A stretch of 59,723 nt of DNA from Methylobacterium brachiatum (GCF_020523825.1 NZ_JAJALK010000026.1:1-59723), one strand, 5' to 3'; shown: positions 8,311-16,445, counted from the stretch's first letter. Made by a program: numbers and translations. Notes: generated by a model not told the origin, from the letters alone.

Positions 8311-9120
8311 TCACTTCGCGTAGTGGAAGCCGGCCTGCTGCAGCTCGGGCAGCGTACCGACGGCACCGGGCGTGAGGATCACGCCGGGGATGAGGTGGTT
8401 GGTCAGCTCGGCCGCGAGCGCCTCGTGGCTGAGCTTGTCCGGGTTGACGCCCTTGGCGATCAGGCCGCCGGCCTCCTCCCAGATCGCGTTGTGGCAGGAG
8501 GTGAACACCGCGCCGCGCCGCATCAGCACCGGGATCGCGTTGTCCTCGGGCGAGAACACGCCCGCCGGATCCTCGAAGTTCTTCGGGTCGGCCGAGGCCG
8601 CCTTGCCCTCGACGATGAGCGTGTTCGACTTGAACTTCGGACCGGCGAGGTCGGCGAGCTTGTACTTTTCCCAGGTCTCCTGGTCGTAGAGCGCGAGATG
8701 GGCGGTGCCGTGGGTGGCCGAGACTGCGAGGAAGTCCGGATGGCGGAACGACCAGATCTGCGCGTTCAGGGCGTTGCGCATCAGGTTGAGCCAGGGGCTG
8801 GCGATGTCGGTGTTGTCCCAGACCTGCTTGGGCTTGGGTCGGTAGGCCATCACCTCCGTGAGCGCCTCATGGTCCCACTCCTCGGGCTTCGTGAGGATCA
8901 TCGGCACGGTCTTGAAGTCGCGCCGCCGCGGCGCCTTGGCGAGGCGCTCCATAAGCGCGCGCAGGTCGCCCGCCCCCGCCTCGATGAGGGGAGCCTTGTC
9001 AGTCCCCGCGGCCCGAGCCGTGGCCGAAGTCAAGGCCGAGCCGACGGTCGCGCTGGTCGCGAGGCCGAGGCCGAGGCCTATGATCTGCAGCACGCCGCGC
9101 CGTCCAGTTTCGACAGTCAT
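8311..9120 (-). CDS. Tat-exported DsrE-superfamily-like protein
   Basis: The 269-residue protein starts at ATG 9120 and has a twin-arginine signal (TGRRGVLQIIGLGLG, RR at 7-8). The mature part carries DsrE/YchN-like elements: LNLMRNALNAQIWSFRHPDFLAV, a central ATHGTAHLALYD strand-turn, and a C-terminal FTSCHNAIWEEAGGL region with one cysteine, then LIPGVILTPGAVGTLPELQ and GFHYAK. DsrE-family proteins normally relay sulfane sulfur on a cysteine in the cytoplasm; export of one together with thiosulfate-oxidation enzymes suggests periplasmic sulfur binding. The fold assignment is by motif reading only. An insertion (GVNPDKLSHEALAAELTNH) separates the cysteine from the LIPGV strand. Confidence 0.6.
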   Translation of the reverse strand: MTVETGRRGVLQIIGLGLGLATSATVGSALTSATARAAGTDKAPLIEAGAGDLRALMERLAKAPRRRDFKTVPMILTKPEEWDHEALTEVMAYRPKPKQVWDNTDIASPWLNLMRNALNAQIWSFRHPDFLAVSATHGTAHLALYDQETWEKYKLADLAGPKFKSNTLIVEGKAASADPKNFEDPAGVFSPEDNAIPVLMRRGAVFTSCHNAIWEEAGGLIAKGVNPDKLSHEALAAELTNHLIPGVILTPGAVGTLPELQQAGFHYAK

Positions 9121-9166
9121 GACAGTATCTCCGCTCAGTGATGGGTCGGGTCGCCGATCCAGTCGG

Positions 9167-9307
9167 TCAGCCGATGATCGCGAGGCCGGCGACCGCCAGT
9201 GCGGCCATGGACAGCAGCAGTCCCCACAGGAGGACCCAGCGCATGCGCCCGCTGGTCTCTCCCTCACGGGCTTGCTCTGCGGTTTCGATGATGACTTGCT
9301 CCGACAT
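9167..9307 (-). CDS. 46-residue single-TM membrane protein
   Basis: First gene of the long minus-strand operon, starting at ATG 9307 and ending 46 bp before the Tat protein gene. It has an acidic N-terminal 20 residues, then RMRWVLLWGLLLSMAALAVAG as one transmembrane helix. No family is recognised. Its place behind the shared upstream motif and its hydrophobic profile argue that it is real; a role as an anchor or small subunit of the periplasmic sulfur-oxidation machinery is speculation. Confidence 0.6.
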   Translation of the reverse strand: MSEQVIIETAEQAREGETSGRMRWVLLWGLLLSMAALAVAGLAIIG

Positions 9308-9369
9308 GGCGTCAATCTTCTTCCGCGATCTGCGGCGGTTTCTAAGATGGCGGCCCGATATAATTCTTT

Positions 9370-9403
9370 CCAATAGAACGTTTAGATCATTGCAATCGTT
9401 CTT
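9370..9403 (-). promoter_or_regulatory. shared 34-bp upstream motif, copy 1 (tsd/oxidase operon)
   Basis: Plus-strand sequence begins CCAATAGAA and ends TTGCAATCGTTCTT. It aligns without gaps to 11943-11976 (yeiH) and to the reverse complement of 12852-12885 (sorA). Shared positions include CCAAYAGAA, a TCNTT core and ATCGWT. It lies 62 bp upstream of the first gene of the operon. The palindrome CGTTCTTTAAGAACG (9397-9411) overlaps its distal end. A LysR-type operator is the likeliest explanation. Confidence 0.6.
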
Positions 9404-9505
9404 TAAGAACGTTTTGGCGGGAGATTTCCTTTGTCCCGGTGACCTGACCGGCTGGCTTTGGACCGGGCTGATTGAGAGGATCAGCCAGGACTGAAGGAGC
9501 TGGAC

Positions 9506-9808
9506 ATGAAGCGAGGTTAGAAGACGGGTGCGGAGCAGGTGGTGCTGAAGCTGCGCCAGATTGAGGTACAGACCGCGCAGGGTAAAAGTTTGGCGATAGC
9601 GTGCCGGGAGGCGGAGATCTCCGAGCAAAGCTACTATCGCTGGCGCAAGGAGTACGGCGGCCTGCAGATCGACCAAGCCCGTCGGATGAAGGATCTGGAG
9701 CGTGAGAACGCTCGATTGCGCCGGCTTGTGGCTGACTTGTCCCTGGAGAAGCAGGTGTTGGCGGACGTCGCAGCGGGACCCGAAGGGCAGCGTCAGCAAA
9801 ACTTATAG
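9506..9808 (+). pseudogene. IS3 orfA with premature stop
   Basis: OrfA encodes the HTH and leucine-zipper part of the IS3 transposase. The ATG at 9506 is followed by TAG at codon 5; the related copy at 40571 has CAA there and reads through. The rest of the frame is intact (REAEISEQSYYRWRKEYGG as HTH, then a heptad-rich KDLERENARLRRLVADL) and ends at 9808. Re-initiation at GTG 9539 is possible, but the native protein is interrupted. Confidence 0.8.
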
Positions 9809-10667
9809 CCCCGGAGCGACGCCGGCAGGCAGTCGACGCGATCCAGGAGAAGTACGGCCTCTCGGAGCGCCACGCCTGGCGGATCGTCGGCCAGCACCGG
9901 GGTACGCAACGCTACGTGCCCACGGTACCGGCTGACGAGGATGCGCTGACCCGCGCCATCATCGCCTTGGCGTCCAGTACGGACGCTACGGCTACCGCCG
10001 CGTCACCGCGCTGCTGCAGGCAGCGGGCTGGCAGGTGGGCAAGGACCGGGTTCAGCGGATCTGGCGTCGTGAGGGGCTCAAGGTCCCGCAGAAGCATCGG
10101 CCGCGAAGCCGGCTGTGGTTGAACGATGGCTCCTGCGTACGGCTGCGGCCTCTCCATCGCAATCACGTCTGGAGCTTCGACTTTGTGCAGGGCCAGACCC
10201 ATGACGGGCGAAGCCTGCGTATCCTGACGCTGATCGACGAGCACAGTCGCGCCTGCCTAGCGCTAAAGGTCGCGAGGCGCATCAACAGTCTGGGTGTGAT
10301 CGAGGCGCTGGCCGATGCGATGTGCCTGCATGGCATCCCGGAGAACATCCGCTGCGACAACGGCCCGGAGATGATCGCGAAGGCTTTGCGGAAATGGGTC
10401 GCCAAAACCGGCCCGCAGATCCAGTACATCGCACCAGGATCGCCGTGGCAGAATGGCTACTGCGAGAGCTTCAACGGCAAGCTTAAGGACGAGTGCCTAC
10501 GCCAAGAGATCTTCTACTCACTCAAGGAGGCACAGACCGTGATCGGTATGTGGCAGAATAACTACAACCGCGTTCGACCGCATTCGTCCTTGGGCTATCG
10601 GCCGCCCGCGCCTGTCACCTTCCCGGACCTGGCCTTCCGGCTACCCATGGCCGCCACCATGCAGTAG
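9802..10667 (+). pseudogene. IS3 orfB (DDE integrase) with frameshift
   Basis: OrfB begins in the frame that overlaps the end of orfA (reading APERRRQAVDAIQEKYGLSE) and should be produced by frameshifting from orfA. At about 9974 one base is missing: the first frame continues as nonsense, while QYGRYGYRRVTALLQ resumes in the next frame and runs to TAG 10667. The catalytic triad is otherwise present: D in WSFDFVQGQT, D in IRCDNGPEMIA and E in YCESFNGKLKDECL. The element can therefore not make its own transposase. Confidence 0.82.
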
Positions 10668-10801
10668 CCTCTCAATCGGCTCGGTCCAAAATACCGGTCA
10701 GGTCAAGAGCAGCACGGCATCGATCAAGAGCATGAGACTTTACTCGTTGAGCGGACGGCTGGACCGTCCGCATTGGAGCGGTATCGACGTCAGGGCACCG
10801 C

Positions 10802-11890
10802 TCAGGCGATGCCGAGCAGGCGGATGAGTGCGAGGCTGACGCCGGTGAGTGCGGCGAGCGAGGCGACCACCGCCAGCGTCACCCGCGCCCCAGCTCCCGC
10901 CACGCTGCGCACGTCCACGCCAAGGCCGAGCGCTGCCATCGAGACGATGGTGAGCAGGTTGGCGGTCGCCGCGATCGGGGGCAGCGCGGCCTGCGGGATC
11001 AGCCCGGCCGAGCGCAGGCCGGCCATGGCGAGGAACGCCAGGATGAACCACGGCACCAGCCGGTGCAGCGCCACGCGCCCGGGCCTCGGCCGCTCGCCGG
11101 CGGTGACGTGCGGGGCCGCCACGTCGGTCTCCTCGCGCAACCGGCTCGCGCCAAGCGAGAGCGCCAGCACCACCGGACCGAGCATCAGCACGCGCACCAG
11201 CTTGACCAGAGTGCCGACCTGCACGCTCAACACGGCCACCGGCGCGGTGGCGGCCAGCACCTGCGGCACAGCGTAGACGGTCAACCCGGCAAGCACGCCG
11301 TACTGCATCGGCGACAGGCCAAGCAGCGGGACGAGCAGCGGCAGGCCGAGGACGACGAGGACGCCAAGCACGGCGGTGAAGGCAATGGAGGAGGCGACAT
11401 CCTCAGCCTCGGCGCCAATCACTGGGGCGGTCGCGGCGATGGCCGAGTTGCCGCAGATCGAGTTGCCGCAGGCCACCAGGATGGCGAGCCTGGGGTGTAG
11501 CCCTAGCGCGCGACCGATACCGTAGCTCGCGGCGATGGCGAGCGTCACCACGGCGGCGATGCCGACGAGCAGGCTGGGGCCGGCGGCGAGCAGGGTAGTG
11601 ACGCTGAGCGAGGCGCCGAGCAGGACGACGGCAACCTCCAGCACGGTCTTGGCGCCGAAGGCAATGCCGGGAAAGAAGCGCGGCCCCGGGTTCCAGGCAG
11701 TGCGGACGGCCGTGCCGAGCACGATGGCGAGCACCAGCGCTTCCAGCCAGGCGCGGCCGAACAAGTGCTCCTCGGTTGCCTCCAGGCCGACTGCGACGGC
11801 AGTGACCGCGAGACAGAGGCCAAGGCCCGGCAGAACGCGGTGCATGGCTCCGGTCGACATGCGGCGCGCGGTTAAAGGCTTGATCTGCAT
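10802..11890 (-). CDS. yeiH: YeiH/UPF0324 family putative sulfate exporter
   Basis: This 362-residue polytopic membrane protein has about ten hydrophobic helices. Family signatures are LEVAVVLLGASLSV, ILVACGNSICGNSAIAA, GVLAGLTVYAVPQVLAA and SMAALGLGVDV. The family is annotated as putative sulfate exporters and often accompanies sulfite or taurine oxidation genes; direct transport evidence is limited. It lies beside sorAB and shares the 34-bp upstream motif, so it probably removes sulfate or sulfite made by the sulfur-oxidation enzymes. A second member, clearly related across the whole length, is at 29284-30396. Confidence 0.85.
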   Translation of the reverse strand: MQIKPLTARRMSTGAMHRVLPGLGLCLAVTAVAVGLEATEEHLFGRAWLEALVLAIVLGTAVRTAWNPGPRFFPGIAFGAKTVLEVAVVLLGASLSVTTLLAAGPSLLVGIAAVVTLAIAASYGIGRALGLHPRLAILVACGNSICGNSAIAATAPVIGAEAEDVASSIAFTAVLGVLVVLGLPLLVPLLGLSPMQYGVLAGLTVYAVPQVLAATAPVAVLSVQVGTLVKLVRVLMLGPVVLALSLGASRLREETDVAAPHVTAGERPRPGRVALHRLVPWFILAFLAMAGLRSAGLIPQAALPPIAATANLLTIVSMAALGLGVDVRSVAGAGARVTLAVVASLAALTGVSLALIRLLGIA

Positions 11891-11942
11891 CGTGGTTGGC
11901 TCCGGTGCGGTAGCCCACCATTGCGGATCGAAGGGCGCCGAT

Positions 11943-11976
11943 CCAACAGAACGTTACGATCATTCCGATCGTTTTA
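11943..11976 (-). promoter_or_regulatory. shared 34-bp upstream motif, copy 2 (yeiH)
   Basis: Plus-strand sequence begins CCAACAGAACG and ends CATTCCGATCGTTTTA. It matches copy 1 at most positions, in the same orientation relative to the gene, and lies 52 bp upstream of the yeiH ATG. It is probably the binding site of a common regulator or a shared promoter. Confidence 0.6.
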
Positions 11977-12137
11977 TAGACACGATGCTTGATCGGTTTC
12001 GGCTCAACCCGCCTGCCGCCTTTGGTGGTGGCGCCGTACTTGGGGCGTTAGGCGGGCTGAGCCGCACCATGACCTATCCGTCAGGCCGGTGCATCTCACG
12101 ACCAGAAGCCTTTGACACAGCGCCGTGTCCGTGACCC

Positions 12138-12226
12138 TGACTCGGTTTGTGGTCCACGACCTATGCAAGTTCTCGGGCTGTTGGAGTTGACCCGGTTTGT
12201 GGTCCACGGCCTATGCAAGTTCTCGG
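12138..12226. repeat. tandem 39-bp repeat of an IS end
   Basis: Two copies (12138-12176 and 12188-12226), 50 bp apart, share CGGTTTGTGGTCCACG and CCTATGCAAGTTCTCGG with two or three differences. The second copy runs into the 3' end of an IS3-type transposase fragment, so both look like the terminal inverted repeat and subterminal part of the same IS, duplicated or left by two insertions. Confidence 0.6.
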
Positions 12227-12327
12227 ACCGTGACAGCTTGGTTGGCGAAGGCTCGGGGCGTCAAGCCGCCCAGGGCCGTATGAGGTCGGTCTTCGTTGTA
12301 CAACCTCTCAGCACAAGACCCATAGTA
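12211..12327 (-). pseudogene. C-terminal remnant of an IS3 family transposase
   Basis: The last 38 codons read YNEDRPHTALGGLTPRAFANQ, the hallmark C-terminal segment of the IS3 integrase core (Y-N-x-x-R-P-H-x-A-L-G). Upstream, similarity is lost in all frames, so only the 3' end of the IS survives. Confidence 0.75.
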
Positions 12328-12401
12328 CCGGCGCTGGCGACGACGGTGTCGTCGTCTACGGATGGCATCCGTGAGCCGGGCGTGCGGTTCGCCTTCACGA
12401 G

Positions 12402-12785
12402 GTGATCGGGCGCGCAGCAGGTACGGCCGCGCGCTGCACACTCGTGGACGCGCCAGCCGCACGCCTGCAGGAGATCCCGGTCTGGATGCTCGATCCCGTC
12501 GCGTGCGGGGCGATGCGGGCGACGCCGCAGCCGGTCGCGGCCTTGTCCGCGCTGATGAGCTTGTGCGTCCTGCTCGCTGCGGCGGGCAAAGGCCATGTCC
12601 CGCGCCGAGCAACGCTAGCATCGCCCGAGTCCTCGGGAGATTGCCATGCCACAGCCTCCGCGCCGACCGCGCCAGTCGAACCCGCAGCTCGAACTCGGCC
12701 TGACGCAAGGGCCGTCGACTCTGACGCCGCCAGCCTGAAGCAGCCTGCCGATGGCGACGCAGCAGACCCTCAGCGGAGCGTTGAA
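12402..12785 (+). pseudogene. remnant of an unidentified mobile-element accessory gene
   Basis: The frame reads ARCTLVDAPAARLQEIPVW, then MLDPVACGAMR and an alanine-rich tail. It has the feel of small accessory proteins encoded beside some alphaproteobacterial integrase or transposase modules, but I cannot name the family. The open frame merges without a clear stop into the sorA frame, so it is likely decayed. It fills the space between the IS3 remnant and sorA. Confidence 0.3.
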
Positions 12786-12851
12786 GGGGAACACACTGTG
12801 CCCGGCGCCGGCCCGTACATGCTCCACGGCCGACGAGAAACACTGATCTGC

Positions 12852-12885
12852 AAAATCGATCGAAACGAGCAGGTCATTCTATTGG
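12852..12885 (+). promoter_or_regulatory. shared 34-bp upstream motif, copy 3 (sorA)
   Basis: Read on the plus strand it runs AAAATCGATCGAAACGAG to CATTCTATTGG, i.e. the reverse complement of the other two copies, matching the opposite transcription direction of sorA. It ends 82 bp before the sorA start. Most conserved are TTCTATTGG, ATCG and the central GA spacer. Confidence 0.55.
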
Positions 12886-12967
12886 ACGGCCCACAGTGGA
12901 GAAGATATCCCTCGCATATCGTGGTGCGGGTGCTCAGTGCGCCGCGCCCGCAAGGCGGAGAACACCC

Positions 12968-14185
12968 TTGAACCACCGCGCCCTGTCACGTCGTGCAGTC
13001 CTCGCCGGTCTCGGCTTCGGCAGCCTCGGTGCCGCCGCGCCTGCCTGGGCCGCTGGCTCGGTCAAGCTACCGCTGCCCGGCGGCCCCGACGCGCGCGACC
13101 TCACGACCGCCTTCCCCGGCAAGGGGTCGATGATCCTGCAGCGCACCCGCCCGCCCTTGTTGGAGACGCCGTTCGAGGTGTTCGACCAGGGTGTGTTCAC
13201 CCCCAACGACCGCTTCTACGTGCGTTGGCACTGGGCCTCGATCCCCACCGAAGTCGATGCCCCGAGCTTCCGCCTCAAGATCCACGGCCATGTCGAGAAG
13301 GAACTCTCCCTCTCGCTCGACGACATCGTCCGCCTGCCGCAGTTCGAGATCGCCGCGGTCAACCAATGCTCGGGCAACTCGCGCGGTCTGTTCGAGCCGC
13401 GTGTCTCCGGCGCACAATGGGCTAACGGCGCCATGGGTAACGCGCTCTGGACCGGCGTGCGGCTCAAGGACGTGCTCGACCGGGCCGGCGTGAAGGCTGG
13501 CGCCGTGCAGGTGCGTTTCAATGGCCTCGACGAGCCTGTGGTCGCCGACGCGCCCGACTTCAAGAAGTCGCTGGATCTCGATCACGCCCGCGATGGCGAG
13601 GTGATGATTGCCTACGCGATGAACGGCGAGCAGCTGCCACTGCTCAACGGCTTCCCGCTCCGGCTCGTGGTGCCGGGCTGGTACTCGACCTACTGGGTCA
13701 AGATGCTGTCCGACATCGAGGTACTCGATCATGCTGACGAGCAGTTCTGGACGAAAACCGCCTACCGCATCCCCGCCACTCCTGGCGCGAATGTCCGACC
13801 CGGGGAGACCGGCTACGCCACCGTGCCGATCAACCGGATGGTGCCGCGCTCCCTGCTGACCAACGTCATGGCTGACGCCTCGGTGAGGACCGGGGCTCCG
13901 CTCAATCTGCGGGGCATCGCTTTTGGGGGCGATTGTGGGGTGAGGACCGTCGAGGTCTCCCCTGATGGCGGGCAGAGCTGGCTTGCCGCTGCTCTCGGCA
14001 AAGACGAGGGCACCTACAGCTTCCGTCGCTTCGAGGCGAGCCTTCCTGCCCTGGTCGCTGGCCGGCACGAACTGAAGGTCCGCTGCACCAACACGAAGGG
14101 CGTGGCTCAGCCGCTGGAGCCGACCTGGAACCCGAATGGCTTCATGCGCAGCGTGGCCGAGACCACGCCCGTCGTGGCATCCTGA
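12968..14185 (+). CDS. sorA: sulfite dehydrogenase, molybdopterin subunit SorA
   Basis: SorA oxidises sulfite to sulfate in the periplasm and passes electrons to SorB. The 405-residue protein has a Tat signal (SRRAVLAGLGFGSLGAAAPAWA). The molybdenum-ligating cysteine is C134 in AVNQCSGNSRGLFEP. Substrate-pocket and haem-contact features include YVRWHWASIP (R-x-H), and LRLVVPGWYSTYWVKML in the Moco domain, with a C-terminal dimerisation domain (GIAFGGDCGVRTVEVSPDGG). The likely start is TTG 12968 with GGAG eight bases upstream; the longer in-frame extension back to 12896 would place the signal internally. It is followed by sorB after 15 bp and shares an operator-like motif with yeiH and the tsd/oxidase operon. 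Confidence 0.93.
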   Translation: MNHRALSRRAVLAGLGFGSLGAAAPAWAAGSVKLPLPGGPDARDLTTAFPGKGSMILQRTRPPLLETPFEVFDQGVFTPNDRFYVRWHWASIPTEVDAPSFRLKIHGHVEKELSLSLDDIVRLPQFEIAAVNQCSGNSRGLFEPRVSGAQWANGAMGNALWTGVRLKDVLDRAGVKAGAVQVRFNGLDEPVVADAPDFKKSLDLDHARDGEVMIAYAMNGEQLPLLNGFPLRLVVPGWYSTYWVKMLSDIEVLDHADEQFWTKTAYRIPATPGANVRPGETGYATVPINRMVPRSLLTNVMADASVRTGAPLNLRGIAFGGDCGVRTVEVSPDGGQSWLAAALGKDEGTYSFRRFEASLPALVAGRHELKVRCTNTKGVAQPLEPTWNPNGFMRSVAETTPVVAS

Positions 14186-14200
14186 GGCGAGGAGCAGAGC

Positions 14201-14542
14201 ATGCCCACGATGATCCTGCCCCGCCTCGCGCTCGCCGCGCTGTTCGCCGTCCCGCTTGCCGGAGGAGCCGCCTTGGCTAGCGAGGCGATGCGGTTCAAGT
14301 CTGTCTCGGTCGAGCTGCCGCAGAGCGACCGGACCTTCCCGGGCGGCCACGAGGCCGAGGCAATCAACAACAACTGTCTGGCCTGCCACTCGGCCGGGAT
14401 GGTGCTGACCCAACCCAAGCGCTCCAGGACTGAATGGAGTGCGACGGTCAACAAGATGATCCACATCTACAAGGCACCGATCGACGATACGGACGTGCCC
14501 GCCATCGTCGATTACCTCGCCAGCATGAGACCGCAGCCTTAG
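14201..14542 (+). CDS. sorB: sulfite dehydrogenase, monohaem cytochrome c subunit SorB
   Basis: The 113-residue cytochrome has a Sec signal (LALAALFAVPLAGGAALAS) and one haem site, C59-L-A-C-H63, with a downstream methionine in VNKMIHIYKAPID as candidate axial ligand. SorB forms a heterodimer with SorA and passes electrons to soluble cytochrome c. It starts 15 bp after sorA in the same operon. The stop is only 3 bp from the converging LysR gene. Confidence 0.92.
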   Translation: MPTMILPRLALAALFAVPLAGGAALASEAMRFKSVSVELPQSDRTFPGGHEAEAINNNCLACHSAGMVLTQPKRSRTEWSATVNKMIHIYKAPIDDTDVPAIVDYLASMRPQP

Positions 14543-14545
14543 CAG

Positions 14546-15442
14546 TCAGGCTGTCCTCGCAGGAGCGGTCTTGATCAAGTCGAGGAGCGCGTCGGCGGCC
14601 CGGCTGCGGTAGCGCTCCTTGTGACGCAGCATCCGGTACGCCCGCTTCGGCAAGTCGAAAGGCACATGACAAAGCGTCTCGGCCTTGAGGCTTGCCGCAG
14701 CCACCGAGGCCGAGAGCACGGTTGCTCCGCCGCCCGCCTCGACCGCGGACCGCACCGCCTCGTTCGAAGGCAGCTCAAGCATCACCGTCAGACGTGTCGG
14801 CGCGAACCCGCGCTGGGCCAGGGTCTCCTCGAAGGCCGAGCGCGTGCCAGAGCCCGGCTCGCGCAACACCCAGCTGCCCTCCGCAAGCTCGTCCAGCGAC
14901 AGCTCACTGCGCCCTACCCAGGGGTGGTCAGGGGCGACGAGGAGCATGAGCTGATCCTCGGCTACCGTCGTGCTGGCCAGCGCCGGATCGTCGAGCGCGC
15001 CCTCGACGAAGCCCAATTCGGCCCCACCCTCGCGCACAGCGGCCGCGGCCTGAGCGGTGTTGCCGACCGTCAGATTGAGGGTGATCTCCGGATAGGCACG
15101 GCGAAAGGCGACCAGGTAGCGGGGCAGCCAGTCACTCGCGATCGTCTGGCTGGCCTGGATGCTCAGCGTGCCGCGGCGTAGGCCGCTGAGTTCAGCCAGC
15201 ACCAGCTCGGCACGCGCTGCGCGGGCAAGCACGGCCCGCGCTTCTCCGAGGAAGATGCGGCCCGCTTCGGTGAGCTCGATGCCGCGCCCAACCCGGTGGA
15301 AGAGCTTGACGGCGTGCCGCCCCTCGATGGCGCTGACAGCCGAGCTGACGGCGGATTGAACGAGATTGAGCGCTTCAGCGGCACGCGTGACGTGCTCGCG
15401 TTCGGCGACCGCCACGAAAATCCGGAGTTGGTCGAGGGTCAT
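14546..15442 (-). CDS. LysR family transcriptional regulator (full length)
   Basis: This 298-residue protein has an N-terminal winged HTH (MTLDQLRIFVAVAEREHVTR, then LNLVQSAVSSAVSAIEGRH) and a complete periplasmic-binding-like effector domain (LSIQASQTIASDWLPRYL; WVLREPGSGTRSAFEETL). The effector type is CysB/CbbR-like by general pattern. It is transcribed towards sorAB and is the only intact LysR gene near the first sulfur cluster, so it is the leading candidate to bind the 34-bp motif. A diverged motif-like stretch (CATTGGATCGAAC, around 15583) lies in its own upstream region. Confidence 0.9.
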   Translation of the reverse strand: MTLDQLRIFVAVAEREHVTRAAEALNLVQSAVSSAVSAIEGRHAVKLFHRVGRGIELTEAGRIFLGEARAVLARAARAELVLAELSGLRRGTLSIQASQTIASDWLPRYLVAFRRAYPEITLNLTVGNTAQAAAAVREGGAELGFVEGALDDPALASTTVAEDQLMLLVAPDHPWVGRSELSLDELAEGSWVLREPGSGTRSAFEETLAQRGFAPTRLTVMLELPSNEAVRSAVEAGGGATVLSASVAAASLKAETLCHVPFDLPKRAYRMLRHKERYRSRAADALLDLIKTAPARTA

Positions 15443-15931
15443 GTAGCCACCTTGGGTGGGATCCAGGCTCGGGTCCTCGGCTTGAGCACTGAGACGTTCG
15501 GCCTGGCGTAACCGAAGGTCACATCGCTGAACCGAGCAGCCTGGATATGATCGAATTTCCAGATCAGAACTAGCATAAAAATGCATTGGATCGAACTACT
15601 TCCGGGTGAGATCCTTGTCTGAACCATGAGGCTCCTATGACAAACCGCGGTCCCAGTTTGATTGCCCGGGTCAACGGCTATCCGCCTGGACTGACGCTGT
15701 GGGTAGCGGTTACTGCCGCGGCGGCCTAGTTCCGGGGGTAGGAGAGCGGATGTTCGACCGGGCTTAATTCGAAGCCCTGGTTCGCACCGACCTGATCAAC
15801 ACCCACGTGCGCACCTTCTGGACGCCCGCGACCGGCGCTTCTTTACCGGCATTGCGCTTGGGGCGCCCGCATCATGCCGCTTTTCTTTCGGGGCGGTATG
15901 ATGGCGAAGCCACACAGAACAGGCCCTGATC
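15443..15931. other. intergenic, upstream of the LysR gene
   Basis: The first 170 bases are AT-richer and probably hold the LysR promoter. A 30-codon frame at 15637-15729 with GAGG upstream (reading MTNRGPSLIARVNGYPPGLT) may be chance. Codon-like sequence around 15770-15840 matches nothing I recognise. Confidence 0.4.
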
Positions 15932-16252
15932 ATGACTGGAACTCAGGCGAACGATCAAGCTGCCGAATGGGCAGCACGATTGACGAAGGGCTGCGCGATC
16001 ACGGCGACACCCAAGCCGACCTATGCGCAACTGGAGGAGCTGCGTCATGACCTCTATACGGTCGCGGACCGCCTCCTCGTGCTGAATGTACCTTCGGAGA
16101 GCTGGCCGGGTTCACTCAATCTGACGATCGAGGATTGGGAAGCGCGGCAAAGCCTAACCTGTCACCGGGTGGCCGCTGTTCAGGTCAACTCCGGATATTT
16201 TAAGATGTCGCCGACATACTATTCGATAATTAATAGGCATTTCGAGTTATAG
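15932..16252 (+). CDS. hypothetical protein, 106 residues
   Basis: Soluble, mixed composition, no signal peptide and no recognised domain. The frame opens with MTGTQANDQAAEWAARLTKG and holds a predicted helical stretch (AQLEELRHDLYTVADRLLVL). The start ATG 15932 lies in a region without a clear ribosome-binding site. The last third becomes AT-rich. It might be a small plasmid-borne gene; function unknown. Confidence 0.45.
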   Translation: MTGTQANDQAAEWAARLTKGCAITATPKPTYAQLEELRHDLYTVADRLLVLNVPSESWPGSLNLTIEDWEARQSLTCHRVAAVQVNSGYFKMSPTYYSIINRHFEL

Positions 16253-16445
16253 TCGCATCTGAGACGCGCATTTACGGCGAGAAATGACAAACACCTAGGT
16301 CAATTTGCCTTCGATCCATCACCTTCTGGACGGGCAATGTCGCTTGCAAGACGTAGCCGCTGGCAGGGCTCAAGCTGGAGGATTGAACTGGGTGCGTCGG
16401 GATAAAGGTTTGGTGGATCGGGTGGGACGAACACCGCCCTGCCCG

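Larger units (their letters stand above)
9440..10705 (+). mobile_element. IS3 family (IS407-like) insertion sequence, both ORFs damaged
   Basis: The ends are imperfect inverted repeats starting TGACCTGACCGG (9440) and ending CCGGTCAGGTCA (10705), with GATTGAGAGG-type inner matches. Length is 1266 bp, with orfA and orfB in the usual order. The flanking four bases differ (ccgg versus agag), so no target duplication remains. It sits only about 35 bp beyond the motif upstream of the tsd/oxidase operon. A truncated relative is at 40503-41017. Confidence 0.85.

Noticed and set aside
9436..10709. Target-site duplication for the IS3 element
   Set aside because: Flanking four bases differ (ccgg and agag); none present.
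13067..14464. 465-codon minus-strand frame opposite sorA/sorB
   Set aside because: High-GC antisense shadow; its sequence follows the complementary codons of SorA and has no domain of its own.
15637..15729. 30-codon frame with weak ribosome-binding site
   Set aside because: Composition and lack of context do not separate it from chance.
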